A stretch of DNA of 64,000 nt, taken from contig NC_030826.1 of assembly GCF_001704415.2 (NCBI RefSeq), positions 58,733,362-58,797,361 of the forward strand. The letters are read 5' to 3'. The notes under the pieces are model-generated. The model made no database searches. It saw only the letters and a program-made list of their open reading frames with translations, and was not told the DNA's origin. Position 1 is the stretch's first letter. Every line of letters begins with the position of its first letter. Shown piece after piece: positions 23,110 to 33,255 of this stretch. Made by a program: the position numbers and the translations under genes. The stretch comes from Capra hircus. Its lineage: Eukaryota; Chordata; Mammalia; Artiodactyla; Bovidae.

Positions 23110-23300
23110 GAGTGATGCCATTTCCTCATGTCACCTCCAGGAATTGGTATTTTCAGATCTTTTATTTGTTTTTTGCCAATCTGATAAGTGTAAGATGGTA
23201 TCCTGCTATTTTGCATTTTTTCTAAGTAGTAGAGTGTATGAGCATTTCTCATATGCTAATTGGTGATTCAGATTTCCTTGTTTGTGAATATTACAGTATT
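23110..23300 (-). mobile_element. Old L1 fragment
   Basis: 'gccaatctgataagtgtaag' then 'tatcctgctattttgcattt' then 'tgagcatttctcatatgcta' follow the antisense order of the L1 ORF2/3' UTR junction. Confidence 0.6.
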
Positions 23301-23511
23301 ACACTATTATGTGAATGTTATATTTTGACCATTTCAATTGAGTTTTTAGACTCAACTTTAAAAATATGTACATGTAAATTGTTGCAGTAAGCTTCATTCA
23401 ATGGCTCATCCTGACTCATTTGTAGTCACTAATTTGTAAGGCTAATAAGCATCATTATAAACATAGAAATATCCCAGGCTTCCAAAACTGCTCCTTTAAT
23501 AGGTTTGTTCA

Positions 23512-25406
23512 GTTCAGTTCAGTTCAGTCACTCAGTCGTGTCCGACTCTTTGCGACCCCATGAATCGAAGCACGCCAGGCCTCCCTGTCCATCACCATCT
23601 CCCAGAGTTCACTCAGACTCACATCCGTTGAGTCCGTGATGCCATCCAGCCATCTCATCCTCGGTCGTCCCCTTCTCCTCCTGCCCTCAATCCCTCCCAG
23701 CATCAGAGTCTTTTCCAATGAGTCAGCTCTTCACATGAGGTGGCCAAAGTACTGGCGTTTCAGCTTTAGCATCATTCCTTCCAAAGAAATCCCAGGGCTG
23801 ATCTCCTTCAGAATGGACTGGTTGGATCTCCTTGCAGTCCAAGGGATCCTCAAGAGTCTTCTCCGACACCACAGTTCAAAAGCTTCAATTCTTCGGCGCT
23901 CAGCCTTCTTCACAGTCCAACTCTCACATCCATACATGACCACAGGAAAAACCATAGCCTTGACTAGACAGACCTTTGTTGGCAAAGTAATGTCTCTCCT
24001 TTTCAATATGCTATCTAGGTTGGTCATAACTTTTCTTCCAAGGAGTAAGCGTCTTTTCATTTCATGGCTGCAGTCACCATCTGCAGTGATTTTAGAGCCC
24101 CTAAAAATAAAATCTGACACTGTTTCCACTGTTTCCCCATCTATTTCCCATGAAGTGATGGGGCCAGATGCCATGATCTTCGTTTTCTGAATGTTGAGCT
24201 TTAAGCCAACTTTTTCACTCTCCTCTTTCACTTTCATCAAGAGGCTTTTTAGCTCCTCTTCACTTTCTGCCATAAGGGTGGTGTCATCTGCATATCTGAG
24301 GTTATTGATATTTCTCCCAGCAATCTTGATTCCAGCTTGTGTTTCTTCCAGTCCAGCATTTCTCATGATGTACTCTGCATAGAAGTTAAATAAGCAGGGT
24401 GACAATATACAGCCTTGACATACTCCTTTTCCTATTTGGAACCAGTCTGTTGTTCCATGTCCAGTTCTAACTGTTGCTTCCTGACCTGCATACAGATTTC
24501 TCAAGAGGCAGGTTAGGTGCTCTGTTATTCCCATGTCTTTCAGAATTTTCCACAGTTTATTGTGATCCACACAGTCAAAGGCTTTGGCATAGTCAAGAAA
24601 GCAGTAATAGATGCTTTTCTGGAACTCTCTTGCTTTTTCCATGATCCAGCAGATGTTGGCAATTTGATCTCTAGTTCCTCTGCCTTTTCTAAAACCAGCC
24701 TGAACATCAGGGAGTTCACGGTTCACATATTGCTGAAGCCTGGTTTGGAGAATTTTGAGCATTACTTTACTAGCATGTGAGATGATTGCAATTGTGCGGT
24801 AGTTTGAGCATTCTTTGGCATTGCCTTTCTTTGGGATTGGAATGAAAACTGACCTTCTCCAGTCCTGTGGCCACTGCTGAGTTTTCCAAATTTGCTGGCA
24901 TACTGAGTGCAGCACTTTCAGAGCATCATCTTTAAGGATTTGAAATAGCTCCACTGGAATTCCATCACCTCCACTAGCTTTGTTTGTAGTGATGATTTCT
25001 AAGGCCCACTTGACTTCACATTCCAAGATGTCTGGCTTTAGGTGAGTGATCACACCAACATGATTATCTGGGTCATGAAGATCTTTTTTGTACAGTTCTT
25101 CCATGTATTCTTGCCACCTCTTCTTAATACCTTCTGCTTCTGTGAGGTCCATACCATTTCTGTCCTTTATCGAGCCCATCTTTGCATGAAATGTTTCCTT
25201 GGTATCTCTGATTTTTTTGAGATCTCTCGTCTTTCCCATTCTGTTGTTTTCCTCTATTTCTTTGCATTGATTGCTGAAGAAGGCTTTCTCATCTCTTCCA
25301 GCTATTCTTTGGAACTCTGCATTCAGATGCTTATATCTTTCCTTTTCTCCGTTGCTTTTCGCCTCCCTTCTTTTCACAGCTGTTTGTAAGGCCTCCGCAG
25401 ACAGCC
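23512..25406 (-). mobile_element. BovB LINE, 1.9 kb 5'-truncated copy with 13 bp TSD
   Basis: Reversed (ACTGA)n tail at 23512 and a truncated 5' end at about 25406. A perfect 13 bp target-site duplication, ataggtttgttca, lies at 23499-23511 and 25407-25419. The endonuclease half was never copied; the reverse-transcriptase domain is complete. It is the largest uninterrupted coding relic in the window. Confidence 0.97.
23731..25377 (-). CDS. BovB reverse-transcriptase frame (548 codons, endonuclease domain missing)
   Basis: The frame covers the BovB ORF2 region downstream of the endonuclease. Residues about 175-340 hold the conserved fingers/palm blocks: DYAKAFDCVDHNKLW at about 262-276, GVCQGCILSP at about 318-327, and the catalytic YADD at 362-365 (24294-24283). 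The C-terminal part includes the TVKKAERRRIEAF region. The frame stops at HLM, where a CGA arginine codon of relatives reads TGA, probably by CpG decay, so the arginine-rich C-terminus is cut off. The methionine start is simply the first one in a truncated insert. RTE reverse transcriptase acts in target-primed reverse transcription at nuclear DNA, but without promoter, endonuclease or 5' UTR this copy should be inert. It belongs to a transposon, not to a host gene. Confidence 0.9.
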   Translation of the reverse strand: MKRREAKSNGEKERYKHLNAEFQRIAGRDEKAFFSNQCKEIEENNRMGKTRDLKKIRDTKETFHAKMGSIKDRNGMDLTEAEGIKKRWQEYMEELYKKDLHDPDNHVGVITHLKPDILECEVKWALEIITTNKASGGDGIPVELFQILKDDALKVLHSVCQQIWKTQQWPQDWRRSVFIPIPKKGNAKECSNYRTIAIISHASKVMLKILQTRLQQYVNRELPDVQAGFRKGRGTRDQIANICWIMEKAREFQKSIYYCFLDYAKAFDCVDHNKLWKILKDMGITEHLTCLLRNLYAGQEATVRTGHGTTDWFQIGKGVCQGCILSPCLFNFYAEYIMRNAGLEETQAGIKIAGRNINNLRYADDTTLMAESEEELKSLLMKVKEESEKVGLKLNIQKTKIMASGPITSWEIDGETVETVSDFIFRGSKITADGDCSHEMKRRLLLGRKVMTNLDSILKRRDITLPTKVCLVKAMVFPVVMYGCESWTVKKAERRRIEAFELWCRRRLLRIPWTARRSNQSILKEISPGISLEGMMLKLKRQYFGHLM

Positions 25407-25457
25407 ATAGGTTTGTTCATCTCTGTAAATTCTTTTGTTTGCAAACTCCTCATAGCA

Positions 25458-25662
25458 TGCGGCTTCCCAAGTGGCACTGGTGGTAAAGAGTCCTCCTGCC
25501 AATGCAGGAGACATAAGAGACCTGGGTTTGATCCCTGGGTTGGGAAGATCCCCTGGAGGAGGTCATGGCAACCCACTCTGGCCTGGAGAATCCCCTGGAC
25601 AATGGGCCCTACAGGGTACCATCCACAGGATTGCAAAGGGACACAACTGAAGTGACTCAGCA
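25458..25662 (+). mobile_element. Bov-tA SINE
   Basis: Head 'gcggcttcccaagtggcact', box region 'gggtttgatccctgggttgg', and end 'gattgcaaagggacacaact'. A small deletion removes the 'cagtattctt' part of the body. Confidence 0.88.
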
Positions 25663-26004
25663 TGCATCTAGTATGCGGTTTTGTTGGGTGATTGGCACAG
25701 TGTTATCTCAGGGGGTCTGTGGTTGCCTGATGTGGGCCTGCCCCCAGTAGGAATTTGCATCCTTTTTCTGCTGGAGCACTTGGGCTTTCTCAAATTCTGG
25801 ATTTTGTTTGTTTACTTGTTTGTTTATGGTTGTTAATTTCATGAAGGGATCTTCCTACATAATTAAGGAGGGTGCAGTTGAATATCACATGCCTAAGATT
25901 TTAAGGGAGAGCATTTTTGATAACTGATTCTGTTTTATTAATGCTTTTTTTTAAAAATAGTTTGATGTGTTTCATTTCCTCTTGAGTCAACTTTAGTATA
26001 TCAT
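25663..26004. other. AT-rich sequence
   Basis: No gene recognised. It may be the start of the degenerate L1-like block that continues after the SINE. Confidence 0.3.
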
Positions 26005-26016
26005 ATATATCTGTTT

Positions 26017-26228
26017 GCTTCCCTGGTGGATCAGGTGGTAAAGAATCTGCCTACAATGCGGGAGACCCGGGTTCGATCCCTGGGTCCGGAAGATCCTCTG
26101 GAGAAGGAAATGGCAACCCACTCCAGTATTCTTGCCTGGAAAATCTCACGGATGGAGCCTGGTAGTCTACGATCCATGGGGTCGCAAAGAGTTCGACATG
26201 ACTGAGCGACTTCACTTCACTTCACTTC
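26017..26228 (+). mobile_element. Bov-tA SINE with TSD
   Basis: Head 'gcttccctggtggatcaggt', end 'gggtcgcaaagagttcgaca', and tail of repeated cttca. A 12 bp target-site duplication, atatatctgttt, lies at 26005-26016 and 26229-26240. Confidence 0.93.
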
Positions 26229-26240
26229 ATATATCTGTTT

Positions 26241-27013
26241 AATCCAAGATATGAAAATTTTCAGAAGATCCTATTGATATGCTTTCTAATGTTTTTTTCT
26301 TTCTAATTCTCTATTTGTAGTTTTGCTCCTTTTATAGCTGAGTTTATATAGTTTTGCTTTTTTCCCATTTTTCCTAACTTTTCTAATGCTTTGTCTATTC
26401 AAAACTAGTTTTAATTTTTCTTTTCTTGATTCTTATCATTAGATAGGACTGTAGATTCAAGCCCTAAAAAAAAAAGAAGCCTTGTATACAACAAGCATAC
26501 AAGTGCAAGCTACCTTTATTTTTGTAACAATTTCTGTTTTATATTACTAAATTCATTGAAGAGTGGTTTTATTTTTGGAATTTCTCCTTTTCATTTTATT
26601 TGTATTTATTTTGTTATCCATTTCTTCTGAGGTATTTTTAGTCTTCATTTTTTTATTAGTCTTAGTAGTTACGCATGTGAATTTTTCTCTTAAATACTTT
26701 AGTTGAATCTTACAAAGTCTAATATCTATAGTTTTCATTTTATTACTGTACATTTCATTTCATTGCTATTTAGATTTTCTGAAATCTTAGATTTTATTTT
26801 TGTTTTTAGTCAACAAGTTTACCTAGATTATTTTTTCTATTTCTTCATTATTTCATCTTCATTTTGTTATCAGATATTCTTTTATTTTCATGAAAAACAT
26901 TTTCTATTTCTACTTTATTGGAACTTATTTTTTGTTACGGCTCCATAGACTGTCAGTTGCGAATATCATGTGGACCTTCGTAAGTACGCTCTCTTCTTTC
27001 TGAATCTAGAGTT

Positions 27014-27052
<39 letters not shown>

Positions 27053-28594
27053 CACACACCATTCTTAGATCTCTCTTTTTCATTTCTCTCTCGACTTTCT
27101 CAGTTTCGCACTTATTGTTTTATCTGTAGTATCAGCCATGAGAGGAGAGGCACAGTCAGATCTCCTGCTCTTGGGCTTTTGTGTACTTCCTTGTATTTCT
27201 GATTGTTTCTCCTGAGAAATTTGTCAGTCCGTTTTTTGGTGCGGTTGTTCATACTTACTGGATGTTTGCTGCGGATTGAAACTTTTCATGTTCCCTTTGT
27301 GTCCTGCAGTTCTCTTCCTCTGAATCCACCTTGTTTATGTGGAGGTGAGAACCTCTGTTTCTTGTGATCACTGGCTTGCTTATTACTCCTTGCTCCACAT
27401 TTGCCCACCCGCCTGCCCTTTACCATCCCCCTTGGTCCCTCTCTGCTCTGGTGCTGCTTGTACACGGCGTGGAGCTGCAGCCTGCACAGAGCTCTGCAGT
27501 AGAGAGAGAGCTACGGTCGAATCTGGGAGGAGGTGCTCTTTTGTCTTCATTTTGGCCCTCACATTTTTATGCAGTCTCTGTTTCCTGATAGTCTAAGCGT
27601 AGGCCATAATTCATGTTAGTTTCTCTATTTACTGCTGCTGCTTCGTTTCTTTGCCTTCATTGACCATCTTGTGTTGTTTTCAAGCTCTGTCTGCTGTGTG
27701 TGCTCCTTCTCGGATTTGAAAGGTTCACTTGATGTTTTTTATTCTTGTAGTTTCTTTGCAATCAAAACTTGCATATTCCTTTCAAGTCTGTCTTCCAGAG
27801 AGTATGTTGACTGAGCAGATAAAACAGTTGTTTTCTCTTTTGTCACCTTATCTACTTTCCCATCCTTTGCCTTATTACCACAATGTAATTGATTAAGTTA
27901 TTTTTATAGTTTCTTTAGTGCTTACATGTGTACTTCTAAATATAAACTTACAATATTATTTGTTATATACTTTGAATTGTATCTTTAAAATTCCAAGTAT
28001 AAACGATCAGTATATTATAGTATCTAATAACTTCTATCCCTGTTGCTCTTCCAAATTTTGATTTTGACATGTTATTTGCCTTGATCATGTATATAAATAT
28101 ATATACTATATTATTATGTCACATTATACTATTATACACTCTCTGTATTATACATATCATATGCCATATATTATATTACATATTTATAGATCAGTTGATA
28201 GATATACATATATATGTATAGCATTTATAGGATACATATAAGGAAATTGTTCTCTGTTATCATTAACAATGGTCATTATAACTGTATCAAAAAGCTGCAG
28301 TAATGAGAACTAGCATAAATCTTCCAATAGGGCTTGTATGTTAGAGATTTGTATTCATGGTACCAGAGTGAATCAGCCTGAATTTAAGGTATAGGTTCAG
28401 GGCAAACTGAACATATCTCTTGCTAATATCCAAATGAAGTCAGTTCCAACTCAGCTGTAGCCTATTCTTGGTCATCCCTCTACAAGTTAGAATAAATTTT
28501 GCATAGTCTGCTCCTATGATGGTGGACCAATGTCATCTCTTAGCTTTTGCTCTCTTTCAGTTTAAATAAAGACGACTGCTTTTTAAAAGCATTT
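26241..28594. repeat. AT-rich block, probably degenerate antisense L1/HAL1 plus low-complexity DNA
   Basis: T-rich text such as 'gtgaatttttctcttaaata' and 'tccatttcttctgaggtatt' resembles the antisense strand of old L1 ORF2, but no block is diagnostic. It includes a CA microsatellite (27015-27059) and AT-rich low-complexity DNA at 28085-28240. No exon is recognised. Confidence 0.35.
27015..27059. repeat. (CA)n microsatellite with one CG interruption
   Basis: About 22 CA units with a single 'cg' near 27046. There is no SINE tail next to it. Confidence 0.95.
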
Positions 28595-29505
28595 CGAAAA
28601 CTATTCATAGCCCTCAGGGTCTTCTTGCTGTGCAGGCTCTTCTCTAGTCATGGCAGCGGGGGCTCCTCTCTGGGTGTAGAGCGCGGGCTTCTCCGTGAGT
28701 GGCCTCCGTGTGGGGCGCGGGCTTCTCCGTGAGTGGCCTCCATGTAGAGCGCGGGCTTCTCCGTGGAGTGGCCTCCTTGTGGGGCGCGGGCTTCTCCGTG
28801 AGCGGCCTCCTTGTGGGGCGCGGGCTTTTCTGCAGAGTGGCCTCCGTGTGGGGCGCGGGCTTCTCCGTGAGCGGCCTCCTTGTGGAGCGCGGGCTTCTCC
28901 GTGAGTGGCCTCCTTGTGGGGCGCGGGCTTTTCTGCGGAGTGGCCTCCGTGTGGAGCGCGGGCTTTTCTGCGGAGTGGCCTCCGTGTGGAGCGCGGGCTT
29001 TTCTGTGAGTGGCCTCCTTGTGGAGCGCGGGCTTCTCCGTGAGCGGCCTCCGTGTGGAGCGCCGGCTTCTCCGTGAGCGGCCTCCGTGTGGGGCGCGGGC
29101 TTCTCCGTGAGCGGCCTCCGTGTGGAGCGCCGGCTTCTCCGTGAGCGGCCTCCGTGTGGGGCGCGGGCTTCTCCGTGAGCGGCCTCCGTGTGGAGCGCCG
29201 GCTTCTCCGTGAGCGGCCTCCGTGTAGAGCGCGGGCTTTTCTGTGGAGTGGCCTCCGTGTGGGGCGCGGGCTTCTCCGTGAGTGGCCTCCGTGTAGAGCG
29301 CGGGCTTTTCTGTGGAGTGGTCTCCGTGTGGAGGGCGGGCTTCTCCGGGGAGTGGCCTCTGTTGTGGAGCATAGGCCAACAGGAGCTGGGGCACACAGAC
29401 TTAGTTGTCCGAGGTGTGTGGAATTTTCCCCGGCCAGGGGTTGAACCTGTTTCCCTGCAATGGCAGGTGGATTCCTATCCACTGCGCCACCAGGGGACTC
29501 CAAGA
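28595..29505 (-). mobile_element. CHR-type SINE enlarged by an internal minisatellite
   Basis: Left flank 'tgctgtgcaggctcttctct' and right part ('acacagacttagttgtccga', then the reversed head 'cactgcgccaccaggggact') are the two ends of a reverse-oriented CHR SINE, normally about 250-320 bp. Here the middle is replaced by about 690 bp of tandem units. Confidence 0.8.
28679..29366. repeat. 34/35 bp minisatellite, 20 units
   Basis: Twenty consecutive units built on 'gcgcgggcttctccgtgag' plus 'tggcctccgtgtgg'. Variants differ at a few sites: ctccgtgag versus ttctgcggag, which adds one base; gcgggc versus gccggc; and cgtgtg versus ttgtg. Units 11-16 alternate two variants, a 68 bp higher-order period. 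The core matches the internal 'gcgggcttctc..ttgcggtggcttctc' part of the host SINE, so the array grew from it. CpG density is high. Long frames on both strands are a by-product of a unit without stops whose length is not a multiple of three. Confidence 0.95.
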
Positions 29506-30565
29506 CAACTTTTTTTAACTTGACGTGAAGAAGCATACATGTGGATGGTCTAAGCTGTCAGCTAGGAAACATGTTCTTCTTATGTGTTAGTAAAGCTTTC
29601 AGGATTGAAAATGTGAGGCTCAGTATTCCCCAGCTATTTGTTTCTAATTTGTAACTGTTAACAACAATAATCTTTCAGCTTGTTTTGGAATTTTAAGCTG
29701 TTAAACTATTTTTTTTTTTTAATTCTTGAAAGGACTGAAAGCATTGTATTCTTTCTGCGAGAAAATTTTACTTTGGATTCGTCCAACTTCTGACCTAAAT
29801 TTCCAGAGAAATGATGGGTTCAGTCCTTTGAGGAAGTGCAAAACTAAGAAAAATCTCCCAGGAACAATGCACTATGTATCTGGCTTGTCAATTTATACTT
29901 GAATAGAAACATAACATGTATTCTCACTGACAAGGTAACCCCCTACCCCCTTTTTCAAAGTAGACTCTGATGTTAGATTTTTTAAAACTGATTGTTAAGA
30001 AAAAAATCCATCCACTGTCTCTAAATTCTTTAACACTGAAGATTTCCCACATCCCTGGAGAACTGATTGGCTTGGATGAAGGAAAAGAGAAATTGATACC
30101 TGAAAATTTTGAGAGAGTGACCAAGAAATTGCTATTGTCTCACACAGGATGAGAAATTAGGTGCATACCCTATAACTAAATATTTCTTCTACCTACACAC
30201 TTGGCTCTTTTTAAAAGCCAGCCAAAGTCAGGAAACATATGGGAAAAGGAAAAGTCTAGACCAATGTGGAATGTCGGTTTCTTGAAAGGAATGCCTAGAA
30301 CATCTCCTTCAAGACGAAACAAAATCAAACCCAAATTGCCGTTTCCCCAATAACCATCTGAAGGAGCTGTTGGTGCTGCTAAATGTGAGCTGCGAAAGAC
30401 AGACGAGACAGTTACTCTTACCTACAGCTTCAAGACTGCAGGGCCTGGAAGGGGGAACGTGCCAGAGAAACTCAACCTCATGTTCCTCACCATTGTGTGA
30501 TGTGAGTATCCTTCTAGAGTAAATGTGCTAGCTGGATACCACAAGATGACCTGATCTGCATACTA
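29506..30565. other. Single-copy block with two weak protein-like frames
   Basis: No repeat recognised. On + a 60-codon frame ends near 30152 (…IPENFERVTKKLLLSHTG). About 50 bp further on, a frame without a methionine start ends at a TAA near 30344 (…RRNKIKPKLPFPQ), preceded by a pyrimidine-rich run ('tttcttctacctacac', 30183-30200). Both lengths are within chance. I record them only as leads for a last exon. Confidence 0.25.
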
Positions 30566-31802
30566 ACTCATCTCACATGCTAGTAAAGTAATGCTCAAAA
30601 TTCTCCAAGCCAGGCTTCAGCAATACGTGAACCACGAACTTCAAGCTGCTTTTAGAAAAGGCAGAGGAACCAGAGATCAAATTGCCAATATCCGTTGGAT
30701 CATCAAAAAAGCAAAAGAGTTCAAAAACATCTATTTCTGCTTTATTGACTATGCCAAAGGCTTTGACTGTGTGGATCACAATAAACTGTGGAAAACTCTG
30801 AAAGACATGGGAATACCAGACCATCTGACCTTCAGGTCAGGAAGCAACAGTTAGAACTGGACATGGAACAACAGACTGGTTCCAAATAGGAAAAGGAGTA
30901 TGTCAAGGCTGTATATTGTCACCCTGCTTATTTAACTTATATGCAGAATACATCATGAGAAATGCTGGGCTGGAGGAAACACAAGCTGGAATCAAGATTG
31001 CCGGGAGAAATATCAAATCACCTCAGATATGCAGATGACACCACCCTTATGGCAGAAAGTGAAGAGGAGCTAAAAAGCCTCTTGATGAAAGTGAAAGAGG
31101 AGAGTGAAAAAGTTGGCTTAAAGCTCAACATTCAGAAAACAAAGATCATGGCATCTGGCCCCATCACTTCCTGGGAAATAGATGGGGAAACAGTGGAAAT
31201 AGTGGCTGACTTTGTTTTGGGGGGCTCCAAAATCACTGCAGATGGCGATTGCAGCCATGAAATTAAAAGATGCTTACTCCTTGGAAGGACCAACCTAAAC
31301 AGCATATTGAAAAGCAGAGACATTACTTTGCCAACAAAGGTCCATCTAGTCAAGGCTGTGGTTTTTCCTGTGGTCATGTATGTATGTGAGAGCTGGACCA
31401 TAAAGAAAGCTGAGCACCAAATAATTAATGCTTATGAACTGTGGTGTTGGAGAAGACTCTTGAGAGTCCCTTGGACTGCAAAGAGATCCAACCAGTCCAT
31501 CCTAAAGAAGATAAGTCCTGGGTGTTCATTGGAAGGATTGATGTTGAAGCTGAAACTCTTAATACTTTAGCCACCTGATGCGAAGAGCTAACTCATTTGA
31601 AAAGACCCTGATGCTGGGAAAGATTGAGAGCAAGAGAAAGAGACAACAGAGGATGAGATGGTTGGATGTCATCACCAACTCAATGGACATGAGTTTGGGT
31701 AAACTGTGGGAGCTGGTGATGGACAGGGAGGCCTGGAGTGCTGCAGTTCATGGGGTAGTAAGGAGTCGAACACAACTGAGTGACTGAACTGAACTGAACT
31801 GA
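30566..31802 (+). mobile_element. BovB LINE, 1.2 kb truncated copy with internal deletion
   Basis: Begins at 'ctaactcatctcacatgcta' in the reverse-transcriptase region and ends in 'gaactgaactgaactgaa'. YADD is still present (31028-31039). Compared with the copy at 57061, a block of about 15 residues (the NLYAG region) is deleted after 30830, and a base is lost near 31016. The frame is therefore split at 30591-30854 and 30962-31570. Confidence 0.94.
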
Positions 31803-31984
31803 ACATACGTGACACAAGCAGCCTACTTTCATGAAGTACATGACATACTAACACATAAAGAAAGGTATATTAAGCATATGTCCAGTTGAAAGATAACAAA
31901 ATTAGTACCCACTAGCCATCATGTAGCTTAATAAGTAGAACATAACCAAAGCCCCTGTATGACCTTTCTAGGTAGTATTTCCTT

Positions 31985-32365
31985 CTGTGGTCCTAGTCCC
32001 TGCAACCTGGGAATATGTTACCTTACAGGGCAGAAGGGACTCAGCCTGTGTGATTGATTTAAGGACCATGATGTGGGGAGATGATCCTGGATTATGCAGG
32101 TGGGCTCAGTGTAATCACTGGGGTCCTTTTCAGGGGTCCAGGGAGATGAGGGATCATAGAAAAGATGGGATGGTGGACAGTAGAATGATGCTCCATGAGC
32201 TGAGGAATGCAGGCGGCCTCCAGAAGCTAAAGGAGGAGAGGAAGTGGACCCCCCACCACCACCGAGTACCCCAGGAGGGATGCAGCCCTGTTCTCATCTT
32301 GGCTGTATACTTCTGACTCCAGGAATTGTAAGAGAACAAATCTGCCTTGTTTTAAGTCATTCATT
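31985..32365 (+). mobile_element. MLT1-type LTR (ERVL-MaLR), left part
   Basis: Ordered MLT1 landmarks: 'cctgggaatatgttacctta', 'gatcctggattatgcaggtg', 'agctgaggaatgcaggcggc', 'tgtatacttctgactccagg', and 'gttttaagtcatt'. Non-coding relic of an old mammalian LTR element. It is interrupted by BovB and resumes at 32869. Confidence 0.75.
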
Positions 32366-32868
32366 GTTGTTCAGTTGCTAAGTTGCGCTTGACTTTGCGA
32401 CCCTAAGAACTGCAACAGGCCAGGCTCCTCTGTCAGCCACTATATCCCAGAGTTTGGAAAAATTCACCTTCATTGAGTGGGTGAGGCTATCTTACCATCT
32501 CATCCTCTGCCGCTCCCTTCTCTTCCTGCCCTCAGTCTTTCCCAGCATCAGAGACTTTTTGCATCAGGTGGCCAAAGTGTTGGAGCTTCAGCTTTAGCAT
32601 CAGTCCTTCCAACAGATATTCAGAGTTGATTTCCTTTATGATGGACTGGTTGAATCTCCTTACAGTCCTAGGGACTCTCAAGAGTCTTCTCCAACACTGC
32701 AGTTCAAAAGCATCAGTTCTTTGGTGCCCAGTCTTATTTATCGTCTCATATCCATGCATAACTACTGGGAAAAAACAGCTTTGACTATACATACCTTTGT
32801 TGGAAAAGTGATATCCCTGCTTTTTAATACACTGTCTAGGTTAGTCGTAGCTTTCCTTCCAAGGAGCA
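32366..32868 (-). mobile_element. BovB LINE 3' end inserted in MLT1
   Basis: Reversed tail region 'gttgttcagttgctaagttg' to the 'ttccaaggagcaa' point. A 7 bp target-site duplication, attcatt, lies at 32359-32365 and 32869-32875. It is more diverged than the 23.5 kb copy, so it is an older insertion. Confidence 0.88.
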
Positions 32869-32925
32869 ATTCATTAGGTTTGTGGTAATTTGTTACAGCC
32901 GCTGTAGGAAGCTAATACACCTGCC
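32869..32925 (+). mobile_element. MLT1 LTR, right part
   Basis: Continues the interrupted LTR with 'aggtttgtggtaatttgtta' and ends at 'aggaagctaatacac'. Confidence 0.72.
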
Positions 32926-33047
32926 TCCCCTGGGAGTAACCACTGTCCTGAGTTTTGTGATAATCACTTCCTCCCTCACTTATTTGTTTGATTTTAAAGT
33001 TGTACCATCCATGCATTTATCTTTAATGCATGTGCTATCAAGTTTGT
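32926..33047 (-). mobile_element. L1M 3' end fragment
   Basis: 'gggagtaaccactgtcctga' is a characteristic antisense L1M/L1ME 3' UTR phrase. It is cut by the BovB that follows. Confidence 0.5.
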
Positions 33048-33244
33048 TCCCTGATGCTGGGAAAGATTGAGGGCAGGAGAAGGGGATGACAGAGGATGGG
33101 ATGGTTGGATGACATCACCGACTCAATGGACATGGGTTTGGGTAAACTCCAGGAGTTGTTGATGGACAGGGAGGCCTGGCATGCTGTGGTTCATGGGGTC
33201 ACAAAGAGTCAGACATGACTGAGTGACTGAACCAAACTGAAATG
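33048..33244 (+). mobile_element. BovB LINE, 197 bp 3' end with TSD
   Basis: Starts 'tccctgatgctgggaaagat' and ends 'gactgaaccaaactgaaatg'. An 11 bp target-site duplication, atcaagtttgt, lies at 33037-33047 and 33245-33255. Confidence 0.93.
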
Positions 33245-33255
33245 ATCAAGTTTGT

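Noticed and set aside
28644..29536. Arginine/proline-rich 250-311 residue repeat proteins
   Set aside because: All frames of the minisatellite are open because the unit lacks stops. There is no promoter, splice or start context.
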